A stretch of 6,405 bases of DNA from assembly GCA_050695655.1 (NCBI GenBank), contig JBOGTU010000045.1:1-6405 (forward strand). Reading direction: 5' to 3'. Positions 4,248 to 6,405 of this stretch are shown in pieces (positions within the stretch are counted from its first letter, which is position 1; each line of letters starts with the position of its first letter). A program made the translations under genes and the position numbers. The DNA comes from DATKQD01 sp050695655. Lineage in GTDB: Bacteria > Chloroflexota > JAJPGV01. Below the pieces are notes generated by a model. That model was not told where the DNA came from. It did not search any database and was given only the letters and a program-made list of their open reading frames with translations.

Positions 4248-6182
4248 ATGAAGCGCCGGAGGCCCGAGGTACAGTCGCATTCCCGACTGGCCGTGCGCGC
4301 GATCGATCTCGCCCTGCGCGAGCGCGGCTTGCTGGGCGCTCTGGCCGCCGCCACACTCATTGGGCTCACCTGTCTCACCATCGAGTTCTGGTGGTCCGTC
4401 GCTGGCATTGGGATCTGCCTGCTGTACGCCGTGGCCATGCGCGCGGCCGAGGCGGTCATCCGCCCCGCATATGCGGCCCCCACGGCCAAGCTGCTGCCGC
4501 CCCACCAGGCTCCTTTGCAGCGCCGCTGGCCGGACCTGTACCAGGATGTCACGGGCTTTCTGCGCCTCTATGGCACCACCTTTCACTTGCTCCTGGTGGC
4601 CGCGCTGTCCGCCGGACTGTGGGGATTTACGCTGCGCATCTACTTGCGCGCACCAGCAGCGTCCCCCGCGGCGCAAGATCTGTGGCTGCTCTATGTGCTG
4701 GTACTGCATCGCCTGGAGGAGCACCGCGGCACCCGGCTGAGGCACATGGCCGTGGGCGTGGCAATGGTCGAGCTCGCTCTGCTCAGCGGCGGCTGGCAGG
4801 CGCATCCCGCCGGGCCGGCAGCACTGCCCTACCCGATTGTCGCCGTACTGCTGCCCCGCATGCTCTGGTTGGGCGTGCTCTCCGCCGCGTACTACCTGCT
4901 GGCACACACACTGGCTATCTGGTGGGACGCGCTTACCCGCATCGACGCCTTCATCGAGGCCGCCGGCCAATCCGCCGTCGCCGTGAGCGCTCGGCAGGTG
5001 ATCCAAGCGCTGGTGGAAGACCTGCAACGAACCTTCAGCTACGAGCGTGTGCTGATCATCGAACCCGGCCACGAGGATGCGCCAGGCGGCCTGATGTGCG
5101 TCAATGCTTCGGACCCGGAATTGGTGGGGAGCACCATCACCGAGAGCGAAAGCTATCGAAAGGCCCACCCCAGCCGCGAGGGAGTGTACGCGCGCGTGCT
5201 CCGCACCGGCCGCTTCTACTGCACCAACGACACGGAAGACCCCAGCGACCCCTACCTGGAAGCGGACGGGCTGCCCGGCGTTCGCGCCCAGATCGTGCAA
5301 CCGCTGATGTCGGGAGGCCAGGTTATCGCATTTCTGGCCATCCAGTCGTCACGCCCGCGTGCGTTTGCGCTGCGCGACCGCTATGTGCTTTCCCTCGCGG
5401 CCACACTCATCGCGCAGCTGAAGTCGGCCGAGGAGTCGGACCGCTATCACGTAGCGCTGGACATGCTCATCCGCCAGCGGCTCGAAGACGGCGACGGCCC
5501 AGTGGCCCAGCGTATTGCAGAAGCAGCCATTGGCCCGTACCAGGCGGTGAAGGCGCTGGTCTACCGCTACCTTGGCGACACCACCTTCGATGGCCCCTAC
5601 GCGGATGCCGCGATGGACAGCTGGCATCCCTCTCCGCGCCAGGCTGCCGGCGGGAGCAACAGTCCCCTGAGCCGCGTCCTGGCCGCCCAATCGGCCGTTC
5701 ACTATGGCCGCCTGCTCGCTGAGCCGGACGAACTGGAGCCAGCCGGGGCGTGGCCTTACCTGGACCATAGCGGGCCAGGTAAGGATGGGGAACCCCGCCT
5801 CCCTCGCGCGCGCGTCATTCTCCGTTTGCAGAGTGGCTCGCGCTGCGTAGGCCTGGCGTACCTGTACTTCCGCCCCCCGCGACCCTTTCTGGATACGGAC
5901 CGGGCGCGATTCAGAGAATTCGGCCGCCTGGCAGCCGCCGCGCTGGCGCAACCTCGCGGCTCGCTTTCGGCCGCCTCCTCCTCAGCGCAGCAGCTTACCC
6001 CACGTGAGTTGGAGGTAGCGCTGTTGGTGGCAGAGGGCCTGACCAACCCCGAGATCGCCGCGGAGTTGACGCGTCGCGGCAAAGGCCCGATTCGGGCCAC
6101 CACCGTCTCTGGCCACGTCAGCACCATCCTGGCCAAGCTGGGCGAACGCCGCCGCGGCGCCATCAGTCGCCACTTGCGTTGA
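4248..6182 (+). CDS. Membrane-anchored GAF-GAF-LuxR transcriptional regulator, 644 aa
   Basis: The N-terminus is basic (MKRRRPEVQ) and leads into about six hydrophobic helices: ~27-45, 46-64, 108-131, 135-153, 165-181 and 192-226. A GAF-like domain follows at ~235-390 (VIQALVEDLQ, SYERVLIIEP, VQPLMSGGQVIAFLAIQS, then an ALRDRYVLSLAATLIAQL helix). A second, more divergent GAF-like region spans ~405-565, ending RFREFGRLAAAALAQ. The C-terminus is a LuxR/GerE-type HTH, LTPRELEVALLVAEGLTNPE at 583-602, then SGHVSTILAKLG at 621-632. Between the scaffold and recognition helices there is an unusual insertion (RRGKGPIRA, ~609-617). The layout suggests a one-component sensor that detects a signal at or in the membrane and binds DNA while tethered. 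There is no receiver or kinase domain. It is divergent from the dehydratase operon, so autoregulation and control of that operon are likely but unproven. The in-frame extension upstream of 4248 overlaps the dehydratase gene and lacks likeness to anything. Confidence 0.85.
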   Translation: MKRRRPEVQSHSRLAVRAIDLALRERGLLGALAAATLIGLTCLTIEFWWSVAGIGICLLYAVAMRAAEAVIRPAYAAPTAKLLPPHQAPLQRRWPDLYQDVTGFLRLYGTTFHLLLVAALSAGLWGFTLRIYLRAPAASPAAQDLWLLYVLVLHRLEEHRGTRLRHMAVGVAMVELALLSGGWQAHPAGPAALPYPIVAVLLPRMLWLGVLSAAYYLLAHTLAIWWDALTRIDAFIEAAGQSAVAVSARQVIQALVEDLQRTFSYERVLIIEPGHEDAPGGLMCVNASDPELVGSTITESESYRKAHPSREGVYARVLRTGRFYCTNDTEDPSDPYLEADGLPGVRAQIVQPLMSGGQVIAFLAIQSSRPRAFALRDRYVLSLAATLIAQLKSAEESDRYHVALDMLIRQRLEDGDGPVAQRIAEAAIGPYQAVKALVYRYLGDTTFDGPYADAAMDSWHPSPRQAAGGSNSPLSRVLAAQSAVHYGRLLAEPDELEPAGAWPYLDHSGPGKDGEPRLPRARVILRLQSGSRCVGLAYLYFRPPRPFLDTDRARFREFGRLAAAALAQPRGSLSAASSSAQQLTPRELEVALLVAEGLTNPEIAAELTRRGKGPIRATTVSGHVSTILAKLGERRRGAISRHLR

Positions 6183-6256
6183 CATCGGAAAACGGGCAGG
6201 CTATTCAACGAGGTGCTGGCGCGCGGTCCTCTGGAAGCGCATCTCCGCGCTCAGGG

Positions 6257-6358
6257 TTCCAGCAGGATGAGTTCTTCGCCCACTACCACCAGCGGTCGAA
6301 CATCGGGACCACTCATTGGCGAAAATCATCGCCCACAGCATCAGCGACGGGACTTTGA
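6257..6358 (+). pseudogene. Transposase remnant, second copy, inverted relative to the left one
   Basis: The plus strand at 6257-6301 encodes FQQDEFFAHYHQRSN, the conserved block preceding the last catalytic Glu of IS4/IS5-superfamily DDE transposases. The next residues are IGTT in place of the usual VEST, so the catalytic Glu is lost, and the frame ends at a TGA at 6356-6358 without the MIK-x-KFG segment. No start or catalytic Asp region is seen upstream, back to the regulator stop. Bases 6269-6305 match the minus-strand copy at 513-477 at 33 of 37 positions. It is a fragment of the same element type, not a functional gene. Confidence 0.6.
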
Positions 6359-6382
6359 AACTAGAGCCGGTGTTGAGGCGAT

Positions 6383-6405
6383 GAGTGATACGCCGCGTAT
6401 CACTC
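6383..6405. repeat. Perfect inverted repeat, 10-bp arms, 3-bp centre, at the window end
   Basis: GAGTGATACG (6383-6392) and CGTATCACTC (6396-6405) are exact reverse complements around CCG. The repeat may extend past the edge. It could be an operator, a hairpin, or part of a mobile element end. An ATG at 6381 followed by codons SDTPRIT overlaps it and could begin a gene outside the window, with GAGG only a few bases upstream. Confidence 0.5.

Noticed and set aside
4137..5300. Minus-strand frame of 387 codons
   Set aside because: It is antisense to the GAF/LuxR regulator, has no recognisable motifs, and crosses the divergent promoter.
1..6405. CRISPR array, tRNA or rRNA gene
   Set aside because: No regularly spaced direct repeats, cloverleaf-like segments with conserved TTCRANY arms, or rRNA-like conserved blocks were noticed on either strand.

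Overview
The window is GC-rich bacterial DNA with dense coding and a mix of TTG, GTG and ATG starts. The methyltransferase, the DUF402 protein and the membrane-anchored GAF/LuxR regulator would fit Chloroflexota or a similar GC-rich, soil-type lineage, but nothing here fixes the taxon. The leftmost 330 bases look less GC-rich than the rest.

Layout from left to right: (1) the 5' part of a NYN-domain nuclease gene on the minus strand, cut by the left edge; (2) an intergenic block with three overlapping, mutually exclusive hairpins and a short minus-strand transposase remnant; (3) a tmrB-like P-loop gene (minus); (4) a degraded stretch carrying the first ~24 codons of a response-regulator receiver domain; (5) a compact minus-strand operon, transcribed first to last as a sugar-nucleotide 4,6-dehydratase-type SDR, a DUF402 protein and a class I SAM methyltransferase; (6) a 206-bp divergent promoter region with two palindromes and a consensus -10 box; (7) on the plus strand, a 644-residue regulator with about six membrane helices, two GAF-like regions and a C-terminal LuxR-type HTH; (8) a right flank with a second remnant of the same transposase, in the opposite orientation, and a perfect 10-bp-arm palindrome at the very end.

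The dehydratase stop overlaps the DUF402 start (GTGA), and the methyltransferase follows 22 bp later, so these three are probably co-expressed. The divergent membrane regulator is the natural candidate to control them from the shared intergenic region; this is inference from position. The two outward-reading transposase remnants, the truncated receiver domain and a short TmrB homologue suggest the segment was rearranged by insertion sequences. I see no CRISPR array, tRNA, rRNA or complete mobile element. The most unusual items are the membrane-tethered GAF-GAF-LuxR regulator with its apparently leaderless promoter, and the attenuator-like hairpin set.
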